Assembly (NCBI RefSeq): GCF_900142135.1
Contig: NZ_FQZU01000001.1
Location: forward strand, 223,653-287,652
Reading direction: 5' to 3'
Length of the DNA stretch: 64,000 nucleotides
Source: Desulfatibacillum alkenivorans DSM 16219
GTDB taxonomy: Bacteria > Desulfobacterota > Desulfobacteria > Desulfobacterales > Desulfatibacillaceae
Positions 1 through 8,617 of the stretch are shown here, piece after piece. Position 1 is the stretch's first letter, and the number at the start of each line of letters is the position of its first letter. Position numbers and translations under genes: made by a program. The notes under the pieces were generated by a model that saw only the letters and a program-made list of their open reading frames with translations, had not been told where the DNA came from and ran no database searches.

Positions 1-2030
1 TGCAAGTGGATGGCGGGGCTGTACACCCGGCCTTTGCACCAGCTAAAGCTGCTTCGCTCGACAAAAAAAGACTGGGGGCTTTCCACGATGAACTCCACCC
101 GGCCCTTGTTCATCTGAATACTGCCGGCCTTGACGGAGTCAAAGGAAAAGACCTGCCTGGGTGCGCTGCGCACCGCAACCAGATCCTCCATGTTCAGGGA
201 CAGGCTGATGCCGTTCATTTCCATCTGGTATTCGGGCGCCTGGATCTTTCCGCCCGACAACGAGGCTTCCATGCCGGTTTCCAGCTTTCCCCTGTTGAAC
301 GAAGCAAAACCTTTGACCGTTAGCAGCCCGTCAAAGGTGTAGCCTTTTAACCCGTCGGCGAAACGCTTCATGTCCAGGCCGGAAATCTGATGGCCATCCA
401 CCCCGAAGTGGGAATTGAGCTGAAACTCTCCGTTATCATCCAGGCCCGCATTGCCTCCGAACTCGATATTTAGCCCGGGAATCAAGAGGTCCGGATGATT
501 TCCGGCCAGGGACAGAAACATATCCTTGCGCTCCAGGGTCATGGAGGCGGAGCCGAGTCTTTTTCCGGCTACGCTGATGGCCCTGATGGAAAGGCTTCCC
601 CGGTCCGTCTGTGATGGATAAGTAAACGGCATTTTTCCCTGTATCCCGGAAGCCTGGAATTTAGGGCTGATGCCCCAAACCCTGGCGTCTTTAAACTCGG
701 TTACGGCGTTTACAACAGGCTCTTTGCCGGGGGCCAACACCACTTTACCCGTGCAGGCCAAGCCCGGAATTGTCGCCTGGGCGACGCCTGTTTCTACATT
801 TATGACGGGCAGGGACGCAAAAAAGTCTACAACCAATGCTCCTTTGTCGTCGGTCTCGCCATGGACTTTCCATTCCGGCTGGGCGACAAATGCGATGGCT
901 GCTTCATGTATTAAGGTGATGTCCTTTTTGGGAGGAGCGTTTTTTATGGAAAATGCCAGCTCGCCGTTGCTCGACCTGGCCGCCGTAAACTCCACCTTTG
1001 CCTGGGCGGGGGTTTCCATGGAAAAGGGCAGGTCGGGCAGCGCCCGTACTTTGTAATCAAACTCTCCGGACGCCGTCAGGCCTCCATCTTTCAATAGGAC
1101 GGTCGTTTGCAGGGCCGGAATCTCCACGTTGACCGGCAGGGAAATATGAATGTTTTCCAAGGCCAGGTCGGCTTGATTTTTCCGGAACGAGGCCTTTAAG
1201 GTCAGGGGCTTTTCCTGGGTGGAGACAATCTTTATCGGGCCGGACAGGATTTGCCCCTGGGTAAAAGCCGCCGAACCGGATACGGGCGTCAATTCCGCCT
1301 CCTTCCAGCCTCCTTGGGCGTCCAACTTAACCCCACCCTGCACCAATACGCCGGAGAAACGATGGATGAGGTCGCCGAATCGCCCAGCGTCCAATACTTC
1401 TGATGCCAAGCGAACTTTTATATTCCGGGCCGGAAGATTGATTGCGGCTTTGCAGGCGACCTCCTGCCCTCGCGGGAAGACTTTCACATTGCAGTCAAAC
1501 ACCCCGGCGCCGCGAGTGACAAGGTCCGCGGCCAATGCCAAGCGATAGGCCTTGCCGTCCCAATCCAGGTTAACGGACGCGCTGTCCAGGCTGATGGCGC
1601 CGATTTCCGCCGGCAGCGTTTCCGGCAGGGCTGGAGGGGCGCTTTCCGCCTGGGATTCGGAAGCGGGAAGCTCCAATCCTCTTAAGGAGACGGCCTCTCC
1701 GTCAAATTGGGCGTAAACCTGCACGCCGGCTATTTTAATGGATTTGACTTTTTTGTGGATGAGGTCCCAGGGGGAGTAATCCGCCTGCACGGATGCAATG
1801 GTTGCGGCGGGCGCCGCAGGATCGCCTATTACAACGGAGCCTATGTCGGCCCGGAACAGGCTGATGTTTCTGACTTCCAGGCTCAGGCTGCCGATCCCGG
1901 CTTCTCCGGCGTAAAAAGGCAGTTGCTTCTCCACCATGCCCGGCAAAGCCCACCACAGGCCCAGGCCTGTGCCAATGACCGCCAGCAGCAGAATCCACAA
2001 AACCATTTTGATTTTGGAGCCTAAAGCCAT
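1..2030 (-). CDS. YdbH/AsmA-like envelope protein, 3' part outside window
   Basis: The frame is open from an ATG at 2030 to the left edge, about 676 residues, with no stop. An in-frame TGA lies a few codons upstream of the ATG, and GAGAAG about 9 nt before it is a usable ribosome site. Residues 7-26 form one hydrophobic segment with a short basic flank, so the protein is probably anchored in the inner membrane with the rest in the periplasm. The remainder is a long run of alternating beta-strand-like segments with recurring patterns such as LxLxxxDG and SGxFD, as in AsmA/YdbH/TamB-type proteins proposed to shuttle phospholipids between membranes. The visible end resembles the YdbH C-terminal region (Pfam 'DctA-YdbH'). 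Family membership is inferred from architecture; another AsmA-like protein is possible. Confidence 0.6.
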   Translation of the reverse strand, partial: MALGSKIKMVLWILLLAVIGTGLGLWWALPGMVEKQLPFYAGEAGIGSLSLEVRNISLFRADIGSVVIGDPAAPAATIASVQADYSPWDLIHKKVKSIKIAGVQVYAQFDGEAVSLRGLELPASESQAESAPPALPETLPAEIGAISLDSASVNLDWDGKAYRLALAADLVTRGAGVFDCNVKVFPRGQEVACKAAINLPARNIKVRLASEVLDAGRFGDLIHRFSGVLVQGGVKLDAQGGWKEAELTPVSGSAAFTQGQILSGPIKIVSTQEKPLTLKASFRKNQADLALENIHISLPVNVEIPALQTTVLLKDGGLTASGEFDYKVRALPDLPFSMETPAQAKVEFTAARSSNGELAFSIKNAPPKKDITLIHEAAIAFVAQPEWKVHGETDDKGALVVDFFASLPVINVETGVAQATIPGLACTGKVVLAPGKEPVVNAVTEFKDARVWGISPKFQASGIQGKMPFTYPSQTDRGSLSIRAISVAGKRLGSASMTLERKDMFLSLAGNHPDLLIPGLNIEFGGNAGLDDNGEFQLNSHFGVDGHQISGLDMKRFADGLKGYTFDGLLTVKGFASFNRGKLETGMEASLSGGKIQAPEYQMEMNGISLSLNMEDLVAVRSAPRQVFSFDSVKAGSIQMNKGRVEFIVESPQSFFVERSSFSWCKGRVYSPAIHL

Positions 2031-2205
2031 GGAGGCGTCTTCTCAATCAGCCGGGCTGCAACGCCGGGTGTGCAAGGGCAGGCTGCGCTGCTTTGCCTGC
2101 AACATAGTCGAATATGAATCCAGCCTCTCGAACCTGTTGAACTATGGTATTAGTTCCCGCGCTATGTCAACCTTTTCCGCGGAAAACCCGGGGCGCGGCC
2201 CTCTG

Positions 2206-2246
2206 AAAAAACAAAAGGGAGACCCCTTTTTCCGGGCCTCCCTTTG
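2206..2246 (-). terminator. intrinsic terminator after the acyl-CoA dehydrogenase gene
   Basis: Read on the minus strand, AAAGGGAG (2238-2245) pairs with CTCCCTTT (2214-2221) and is followed by a T-rich run (TTGTTTTTT). It lies just past the stop codon of the acyl-CoA dehydrogenase gene. Confidence 0.75.
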
Positions 2247-2267
2247 GCATGCGGCGGATTCGCCGCG

Positions 2268-3512
2268 TTATTCGTAGATTTTTTCGTCCGGGGCTTCGGC
2301 CTCTTCGGCGTCCAGCTCCATGTCCCGAACTATATTGGCCTGTTTGGATTTAAAGAAATCCTTGTACCATTCGTGGGCGATAACCATGGACATGACTTCG
2401 TTGGAGCCGGTCCAGATGGTGGCCAGACGCAGGTCCCGGTACATCCTCTCCACGGGGAACACGTTGGTGTAGCCAATGCCGCCCATGACCTGCATGGCGT
2501 TGTGAACCACCTTCTGGCAGGATTCGGTGACGAACTTTTTGGTTTCCGAAACCATGCGGCGGGTTTGCCCTGCATAAGGATCAAGGTCCGCGGAACGGCC
2601 CGTAGTGTAAACCAGGGACCGGCAGGCGTCCAGAAGCATGGCGGCTTCCGCAATCTGAAAATTGACGCCCTGAAAATTGTTGATGGTCTGGCCAAAAGCC
2701 TTGCGCCGGGTGGTGTAGCCCGTGGCTACGTCCAGGGCCGGCCTGGCCGACCCGATGGTCATGGCGGCCGTGCCCAGGCGTTCCGGGATCATCATGGTGG
2801 TGAAAACCGGGTAGGCGCCGTGCACCTTGCCCACCACGTTTTCCTTGGGCACTTTCACGTCCTTGAACACAATGCGTCCGGCGCCGCCGCCGCGGCAGCC
2901 CATGAGGCCGTAAAGATATTCCACGTTCACGCCGGGGCCGCGATCCACGATCAGACAGGAAAGGGATTCCTGGGGCTTGGCGTCGGGGTTGGTCTTGGCG
3001 TAGACCAGGAAGTAATCCGCGCCCTCAGCGCCCACGATAAACCGCTTCTGGCCGTTCAGGATGAAGTGGTCCCCTTTGTCCACGGCCGTGGTCGTGGCGC
3101 CGAAAAAGTCCGATCCGCCCCGGGGTTCGGTCAGGCATTCCGCCGCAAAAATGTCGCCGGCCAGCAACGGCTTGACGTATTTTTCCTTTTGTTCGTCCGT
3201 GCCATGGAGGCAAATGGCGTCGCAAACCAGGTCCGCTCCCACGCCGAAGGTGCAGGAAAAAATATAGCCAAGGGTTCCGATTTCCTCCACTACCGCGGCG
3301 GACCCGGCCCAGGACATGCCCCTGCCTCCCCATTCCTTGGGATGGCGTACGCCCAACAGATTGCGGCGGCCCGCTTCCTGCAAAAACTCCTTGGGAAACT
3401 TGATCTTGTCCGCGTCCATGTCCAGGATCATCTGGCGCGGAATGGTTTTGACAAATTCCCTGGCCTCGTCCCTGGCTTTTATTTCCTCTTCGTTCAGCAG
3501 AAAATCAAACAT
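2268..3512 (-). CDS. acyl-CoA dehydrogenase (IVD/LCAD-type catalytic base)
   Basis: This 414-residue flavoprotein catalyses alpha,beta-dehydrogenation of an acyl-CoA, passing electrons to ETF. The usual three-part fold is visible: helical N-terminal domain to about residue 120, a beta domain with LTEPRGGSD (about 127-135) contacting FAD and substrate, and a C-terminal helical domain with QVMGGIGY (about 341-348). At the position of the MCAD catalytic glutamate (Y-E-G-T) this protein has W-T-G-S, with Thr368. Glu244 in MIPERLGTAA sits where isovaleryl-CoA and long-chain acyl-CoA dehydrogenases keep theirs. The start is supported by AAGGAGG 8 nt upstream, lying inside the last codons of the MerR gene, so the two are co-transcribed. 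Substrate is not certain; a branched or long acyl-CoA is the best guess. Confidence 0.9.
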   Translation of the reverse strand: MFDFLLNEEEIKARDEAREFVKTIPRQMILDMDADKIKFPKEFLQEAGRRNLLGVRHPKEWGGRGMSWAGSAAVVEEIGTLGYIFSCTFGVGADLVCDAICLHGTDEQKEKYVKPLLAGDIFAAECLTEPRGGSDFFGATTTAVDKGDHFILNGQKRFIVGAEGADYFLVYAKTNPDAKPQESLSCLIVDRGPGVNVEYLYGLMGCRGGGAGRIVFKDVKVPKENVVGKVHGAYPVFTTMMIPERLGTAAMTIGSARPALDVATGYTTRRKAFGQTINNFQGVNFQIAEAAMLLDACRSLVYTTGRSADLDPYAGQTRRMVSETKKFVTESCQKVVHNAMQVMGGIGYTNVFPVERMYRDLRLATIWTGSNEVMSMVIAHEWYKDFFKSKQANIVRDMELDAEEAEAPDEKIYE

Positions 3513-3513
3513 G

Positions 3514-3924
3514 TCATTTACCTCCTTGAAGTTGATCCAATTTGTTTTGAAGGCGTTTGCGCATGGCCATCATTTCTTTTTCCAAAAGAAGCAATTCCTC
3601 CTTGCGGATGCGAATTTCCTCCAGCTTTTGCGCGCCGTACGCCATGGTTTTTTCAATTTGATCCCGTTCGTCCATGTCCATATCGGCCATGCCGATCATC
3701 TCGGCAATTTCATCCAGCGAAAAGCCGAAGCGCTTGCCCCGCAGGATCAGGCGCAGCCTGGCCCGGTCCTTGGGGCTGTAAACCCGTTGGTTGCCGGGAG
3801 TGCGGGCGGGGGAGATCAGGCCCTTTTGCTCGTAAAAGCGGATGGTCGGGGCGCTGATATCCAGTTGTTCGGCCAGTTGGGATATGGTGAAAGTGGCTTT
3901 TTCTTGTTTGGGGTTTTGGGTCAC
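3514..3924 (-). CDS. MerR-family regulator, LiuR-like
   Basis: This is a 136-residue DNA-binding regulator. Residues about 13-80 form the winged helix of the MerR family, with ATIRFYEQKGL, a wing of NQRVYSPKDRARL, and LILRGKRFGFSLDEIAEMI. The C-terminal part is a long coiled-coil dimerisation helix. No cysteine pair for metal or redox sensing is present. The LRGKRFGFSLDEI segment resembles LiuR-type regulators that control branched-chain amino acid and acyl-CoA degradation, which fits the acyl-CoA dehydrogenase gene beginning 2 nt after the stop. The start codon is GTG, with GGAGG only 4 nt upstream. It probably regulates its own operon through the inverted repeat upstream. The effector is unknown. 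Confidence 0.88.
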   Translation of the reverse strand: MTQNPKQEKATFTISQLAEQLDISAPTIRFYEQKGLISPARTPGNQRVYSPKDRARLRLILRGKRFGFSLDEIAEMIGMADMDMDERDQIEKTMAYGAQKLEEIRIRKEELLLLEKEMMAMRKRLQNKLDQLQGGK

Positions 3925-3938
3925 GTGGCCTCCAGTAT

Positions 3939-3982
3939 TTAAAGTTCAATTTAACTTTAATGGGCCTCGCAACGCAGGTCAA
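3939..3982 (-). promoter_or_regulatory. candidate promoter and operator of the MerR/ACAD operon
   Basis: A perfect 8-bp inverted repeat, TTAAAGTT-N6-AACTTTAA, lies at 3939-3960, 15 nt upstream of the GTG start. On the minus strand a TTGACC box (3977-3982) is 17 bp from TAAAGT (3954-3959), so the repeat would overlap the -10 element. MerR proteins often bind such dyads within their own promoters. The assignment is by inspection only. Confidence 0.5.
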
Positions 3983-4010
3983 GAAAAATCAAACGGCCTC
4001 AGCCCATAGA

Positions 4011-4038
4011 TAAAAACGGGGAACGCAAAGGCGTCCCC
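4011..4038 (-). terminator. intrinsic terminator of the beta-helix lipoprotein gene
   Basis: On the minus strand GGGGACGC (4031-4038) pairs with GCGTTCCCC (4018-4026) around a CTTT loop, followed by GTTTTTAT. It lies about 50 nt past the lipoprotein stop codon. Confidence 0.75.
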
Positions 4039-4090
4039 CGGAGATGAATAAGAGCATCCGCTCAAATTGCAGCGGGCCGTGCGAATATAA

Positions 4091-6166
4091 TCAGGGAAGT
4101 TCTATAGCCCCCACGTCGCCTTTGCCGTTTACCGGGCGGGCCGCCGCCAATTGATCCTGGGTTTCCATGGTGCTTTTCCTGCCAGGCAGGTTGTAAAAGC
4201 GCATGGTGATATTAGGGCTGTCAGGCTGCTCGCCGGCGTCGAACATGCCCAACCAGGCGTCGTCGCCCAAAATTTCCGGCCCCATGCCGGGAATCTCCTC
4301 CGCGACCAGGGCCTCGTCCAGCATATGCCAGAAAAAGATGTAAGGATAATTGGAAAGCTCTTTGGGCCAGGTGTCGGCCGGGCCGAACCAGAGCGTGTCC
4401 GCCAAGGTCAGGATGGGGTTCCCGTCCGGGTCTGTGTACGGCTGAACGCCGCCGGTTTCGTCGTCCGAATCCACGGTTCCCAGGAACTCTTCAAAGTCGG
4501 CGGTGAACCGGGCGGCGAACCCTTGCAGGCTGTAATAATCCTCCAGCCGGTCCAGCATGTATGCCAGGAAGTTGTCCTCCGTTCCTTCCTCCACCCAATA
4601 TTCGGCGTAAATTTCCTGGATGTAATATTGGGCTGTGGGAATCTGGTCCAACGCCTGGTCCGCTGGTTCGTAATAAAGGGGAACCGGAAGCCCTGCATCC
4701 ACGCCTTCGGACAGGATGAAGCCGTGCTCCACCGGTCCGGTCGCCATATCCAGTACATCGTCTATGGCGACGTCGTTGGAGTCTCCTGTTTTGGGATAAT
4801 GCTTGCGGCACAGGGACATCCAGTCTTTTTCTCCGACAGGAACCAGAATCTGGCTGAAGTCCAAAACGCCTATGCGATTGAATCCCCGGCTTTTAAAAGA
4901 AAACACGGTGCCCGAAAAGACGTCGTGGTCGTACACAGCGCCCCCGGATTCATGGACCGTGTTTCCGGCAATGATGCAATGTTCGATTTTCATGTCGTCC
5001 ACGGCATGGGCGTTTCCGATGGTGGCCGCCACGCCCCCGGCCATATTGGACTTGCCCAGGGCGTCGGTTCGGGGAGTTCCATGCACTTCATTTTCCACAA
5101 TGGTGCAGGATTTCAAAGCCAGGCTGCCGTTGGACATGTACACGCCGCCGCCTCGCCAATATCCCATGCCCAAAAGAAAGGGCGGTATGCCCGAGGCGTC
5201 CGCCAGGTTTTTGGCGATGGTGCTGTTGGTGATCGTGAGTGTTTTGGAATTGCCGATGCTGCCGCCGTCCGAATAGACCCCGGCGCCGTAGCTGAACAGG
5301 GCGCTGATATGGTTGCCGCAAATGGAGCAGCGTTCGATAGTGGAAGATTGGTCTTTGGAGCCGGCGCCCGAGACCGAATACACCCCTCCGCCCGCCGCAC
5401 CGGCGCCGTAAATGGAATTGCCGCTTATGACGCAATCTTTCAGATCGACGATGTCCGCGTATAAGCCGCCGCCGAAAGAACCACGGTCCCGGGAGGATTC
5501 AAAGTCCCCCTCACAGTAATTGCCGTATATGGTGCAGTTCTCCAGGTGGGCCTTTCCCCAGACTGCGACGCCGCCTCCCCTGGCCAGAGTATAGGGCTGG
5601 TCCTCGTTGTCCCCGGAGATGTCCTCATAAACGCTGCGGCCTCCGGTGACGGTTATATTGTTCATGTACAGATTGCCGTATACCGCCAAAACCCGGGCGT
5701 CCTCCGCCCCCGCCCATTCCAGGGTGATGCCGTTGGGCAGGTTGGAGGCGTCCAGGACCACGCTTTTTTTGGCGTACAGGGCGGACTTGCCGTAGTCCCT
5801 GTCAAAATAGCCAACCAGGTACGAGACCAGCCCGCTTTCCTCCTCCCTCATGCCCATGACTTCGCCTTTGAGGAGGGAATGCTCTTCACCTACGATGGTC
5901 AGCTGGATCACCCCGCCGTCCAGGCTGGGGTCAAAGACAATGGATTGGCCGGACGCCGCCTGATTCAGAGCGGCCCTTAAGGTCAAACCCGCCTTGCGGG
6001 CCAGGGGGGCGTCGTCCAGGCTGCCTACGACAATGGGCGCCAGGACTGCGGCTGCGTTATCGTCATTATTCTTTTTAGCGACCGGGCCGTCGTCATTGTC
6101 ATCACAGCCTGAAAATGCGAATACAGCCAATAATAGCAAGCAAATGATGGAGGAAATCCTTTTCAT
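4091..6166 (-). CDS. exported lipoprotein with parallel beta-helix repeats
   Basis: The product is 691 residues when started at the ATG at 6166, which has GGAG 8 nt upstream. The open frame extends 48 codons further, but only this start gives a signal peptide: MKRISS, a hydrophobic stretch, then the lipobox FSGC. An acidic linker rich in D and N follows. Residues about 140-400 hold repeated short strands with Asn/Gly turns of the form NCTIxGNxC, DCVISGNS, ERCSICGNH and NSTIAKN, the hallmark of right-handed beta-helix proteins (pectate-lyase or polymorphic outer membrane protein-like). The C-terminal 250 residues are less repetitive and unassigned. Likely a surface or periplasmic carbohydrate-binding or adhesin protein; no catalytic motif is recognisable. 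Confidence 0.8.
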   Translation of the reverse strand: MKRISSIICLLLLAVFAFSGCDDNDDGPVAKKNNDDNAAAVLAPIVVGSLDDAPLARKAGLTLRAALNQAASGQSIVFDPSLDGGVIQLTIVGEEHSLLKGEVMGMREEESGLVSYLVGYFDRDYGKSALYAKKSVVLDASNLPNGITLEWAGAEDARVLAVYGNLYMNNITVTGGRSVYEDISGDNEDQPYTLARGGGVAVWGKAHLENCTIYGNYCEGDFESSRDRGSFGGGLYADIVDLKDCVISGNSIYGAGAAGGGVYSVSGAGSKDQSSTIERCSICGNHISALFSYGAGVYSDGGSIGNSKTLTITNSTIAKNLADASGIPPFLLGMGYWRGGGVYMSNGSLALKSCTIVENEVHGTPRTDALGKSNMAGGVAATIGNAHAVDDMKIEHCIIAGNTVHESGGAVYDHDVFSGTVFSFKSRGFNRIGVLDFSQILVPVGEKDWMSLCRKHYPKTGDSNDVAIDDVLDMATGPVEHGFILSEGVDAGLPVPLYYEPADQALDQIPTAQYYIQEIYAEYWVEEGTEDNFLAYMLDRLEDYYSLQGFAARFTADFEEFLGTVDSDDETGGVQPYTDPDGNPILTLADTLWFGPADTWPKELSNYPYIFFWHMLDEALVAEEIPGMGPEILGDDAWLGMFDAGEQPDSPNITMRFYNLPGRKSTMETQDQLAAARPVNGKGDVGAIELP

Positions 6167-6336
6167 GTCCACTCCCTGGTTGCAGATTAAATTGTGGTTT
6201 TGGAGCAGTGTGCAAGACCAGAATAATAGGGCAGGACAGGCTGCGGCGCAAGAGCTTTGTTGACCCGGAAGGCGGGGAAGGGATATGAAAGAGCAATCCT
6301 GAGCCGTCAAACCTGGATCTGAACTGGAGGGAAATC

Positions 6337-7299
6337 ATGAAAAGCGCATCCTTTAAGGACTTGGCAAGCATTCGCATTGGACACGCCCGGAACGCGGAAG
6401 CCGGAACCGGCTGCACGGTGATCATCTGCGACAAGGGGGCGACTCCCGGCGTGGACGTGCGCGGCGGCGCCCCGGGCACCCGGGAGACGGACGCCCTGGA
6501 CCCGGTGAATCTGGTGGACAAGGTGCACGCCGTGGTTCTTTCCGGAGGCAGCGCCTTTGGCCTGGACGCCTCCGCCGGCGTCATGGCGTATTTGGAAGAG
6601 CAGGGCGTAGGCTTTGACGTGGGCGTGACCAAGGTGCCCATCGTGGCCCAGGCGGTTTTGTTTGACCTTTTTGTAGGCGCTCATAATGTGCGGCCCGATA
6701 AAGCCATGGGCCTGGAGGCCTGCCAGGCGGCCAAGACATGCAATCCCCGGGAAGGCAATATAGGCGCCGGAACCGGCGCTTGCGTGGGCAAGCTCCTGGG
6801 CATGAACCGGGCCATGAAATCCGGACTGGGAGTTTCCATGCTTCGCCAGGGGGATTTGCTGGTGGGCGCAGTCATGGCGGTCAATTGCCTGGGGGACGTG
6901 GTGGACCCGAAAAACGGCGCCGTCCTGGCCGGACTTTTGGAGGAAGATAAAAAATCCTTCGCCTCCACTGAAAAAATCATGGCGGGATTTTATGACCAGG
7001 ACTCCATCTTTCCCGGCAACACCAGCATCGGCGTGGTGGTAACCAACGCTATTCTGCAAAAATCCCAGGCGACAAAAATCGCCTCCATGTCCCACAACGG
7101 CATCGCCCGGACCATGAGCCCGGCCCACACCATGGTGGACGGGGATACGCTTTTTGTCATGGCCACAGGCGAGCAGAAAGCCGAGCCCAGCGTCGTGGGC
7201 ATGATGGCCGCCCGCGCCGTGGAGCAGGCCGTGGTCCGGTCCGTAACTCAAACCCCGGGCGCTTATGGGTTGTTGGGTTATGGGGACTTGATGAAATAG
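6337..7299 (+). CDS. P1/S58 family aminopeptidase (DmpA-like)
   Basis: This 320-residue protein belongs to the self-cleaving Ntn-hydrolase peptidases that remove N-terminal residues from peptides, amides or esters (DmpA, BapA). Family motifs are clear: VLSGGSAFGLDASAGVM (about 67-83), GNIGAGTGA (about 140-148) and PGNTSIGVVVTNA (226-238). The last holds the autoproteolysis site between the alpha and beta chains, with the nucleophile among Thr229/Ser230. No signal peptide is seen, so it is probably cytoplasmic. GGAGGG lies 7 nt before the ATG. It is divergent from the lipoprotein gene. The natural substrate cannot be read from the sequence. Confidence 0.9.
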   Translation: MKSASFKDLASIRIGHARNAEAGTGCTVIICDKGATPGVDVRGGAPGTRETDALDPVNLVDKVHAVVLSGGSAFGLDASAGVMAYLEEQGVGFDVGVTKVPIVAQAVLFDLFVGAHNVRPDKAMGLEACQAAKTCNPREGNIGAGTGACVGKLLGMNRAMKSGLGVSMLRQGDLLVGAVMAVNCLGDVVDPKNGAVLAGLLEEDKKSFASTEKIMAGFYDQDSIFPGNTSIGVVVTNAILQKSQATKIASMSHNGIARTMSPAHTMVDGDTLFVMATGEQKAEPSVVGMMAARAVEQAVVRSVTQTPGAYGLLGYGDLMK

Positions 7300-7677
7300 T
7301 TTCTATCTTATCAAAATCAGGTTATATTCCCTTCATTAACCATGGCGCTATTTTTGGGGCTGACGCCTCAAGCTCGGATTGAACAGGCGAGGAGTGTATG
7401 ATGCTCATCCGTTCCATAGCAATCTCGCCTGGACAGGAATCTTGTATTTTTTGTCAACATTACTGTTTTCCCTCCCATGGAGTGTTTTCAAATCCTTGCG
7501 CCGCCTTTCTATACGCACCCATCCAAAAATTGACCTCAAAAGCGGCGTACCAAAGATAGAATGAGGATGGCGGCACGTTTCATGCATCATTACAATGCGT
7601 TATTTTTAAAATTATTTTTAGCGCAATAGGATTACCTAAGAAGTGCCGGAGACGGAGTATTTCGTGGAGAGGTCACT
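7300..7677 (+). other. intergenic stretch, no convincing gene
   Basis: These 378 bp separate the aminopeptidase and the next gene. Short open frames exist on both strands (7379-7564 plus, 7405-7590 minus), but neither has a ribosome site or recognisable protein character. The last 100 bp are AT-rich and presumably carry the promoter for the gene at 7678. Confidence 0.4.
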
Positions 7678-8538
7678 ATGAGCGCCGATCAAAAGCAGGG
7701 GGATAAGCTGCCGGCCGATGTTTCATTGCAACTCAATGCGATTCGCCGGGAGTTTTTGGAAAGCGTCTCAACGGTCCTGTTGACGCTGGCTCTGGTCGGT
7801 CTGCCCTTATCGCTTTCCCGGACTTACAATACAGGGCTGAATTTTAATCATGCGGCTCATCTATGCATTACCGCGCTGATTTTTGTTGTCTTTTTTGTCA
7901 GAAAAAACATGGCCGACCGGCGGCTTTTAATAATGATAATGCTTATTTTCAGTATGTTAAGTCTTGCTGCCTTTGTAAAGTATGGGATTGTTTCGGCCGG
8001 GTTTTTCTTTGCAGCGACTTGCGTTTTCATAGCGGTGATGGCTCTGGGGGTGTGGGGCGGGGTGATCTGCGCTGCTTCCTATTTTGCGGTTATCGGCCTC
8101 ATGGCCTATTTGTGGATGTCCGGCCTCCTGACCTTTGAAGGAAACTTGCAGGAGTATATTTTATTGCCGTCGGTCTGGGCCCTTTTATCGGTGGCGTTTA
8201 TTATAACCACGGCTGTATTTTTCGTTTCAGCCAACGGTTTTTTTCGCCGCCTTAAAGAACTGGTGGGGGCGGTGGTCGAACAAAGGCAGGAAATGCAAGA
8301 GCAGGCGGAGGAGTTGATCCGTATGAATTCAGAGCTTGAATCGGCCCTGAGCGAGGTCAAGACGCTGTCCGGGCTGCTGCCCATATGCTCCCATTGCAAG
8401 AAAATCCGTGATGACAAAGGGTATTGGAACCAGATTGAAGTTTATATTCAGGATCATTCCGAAGCGGATTTCAGCCACAGCATTTGCCCGGATTGCGCGA
8501 AGAAAATTTATCCTCAAATGAAACTTTACGACAATTGA
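7678..8538 (+). CDS. membrane protein with C-terminal CxxC/CxxC module
   Basis: This is a 286-residue protein. Residues about 27-190 form five or six hydrophobic membrane segments. A coiled-coil follows (about 195-225, rich in Q and E). The last 60 residues form a compact module, LSEVKTLSGLLPICSHCKK...RDDKGYWNQIE...SHSICPDCAKK, whose two CxxC pairs suggest a zinc ribbon. The same module ends the unrelated membrane protein at 57533-58552. The layout, membrane sensor then helical linker then small output-like module, suggests signalling, but no kinase, GGDEF or other catalytic domain is present. GGAGAGG precedes the ATG. Function unknown. Confidence 0.8.
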   Translation: MSADQKQGDKLPADVSLQLNAIRREFLESVSTVLLTLALVGLPLSLSRTYNTGLNFNHAAHLCITALIFVVFFVRKNMADRRLLIMIMLIFSMLSLAAFVKYGIVSAGFFFAATCVFIAVMALGVWGGVICAASYFAVIGLMAYLWMSGLLTFEGNLQEYILLPSVWALLSVAFIITTAVFFVSANGFFRRLKELVGAVVEQRQEMQEQAEELIRMNSELESALSEVKTLSGLLPICSHCKKIRDDKGYWNQIEVYIQDHSEADFSHSICPDCAKKIYPQMKLYDN

Positions 8539-8617
8539 ATCGCTTTTTGCCGCCTGACTCTCATCCAAAAGGCTGAGCGGAGACGCGAAGAAAGCCATCT
8601 TTTTGGACCTCTGCAGG

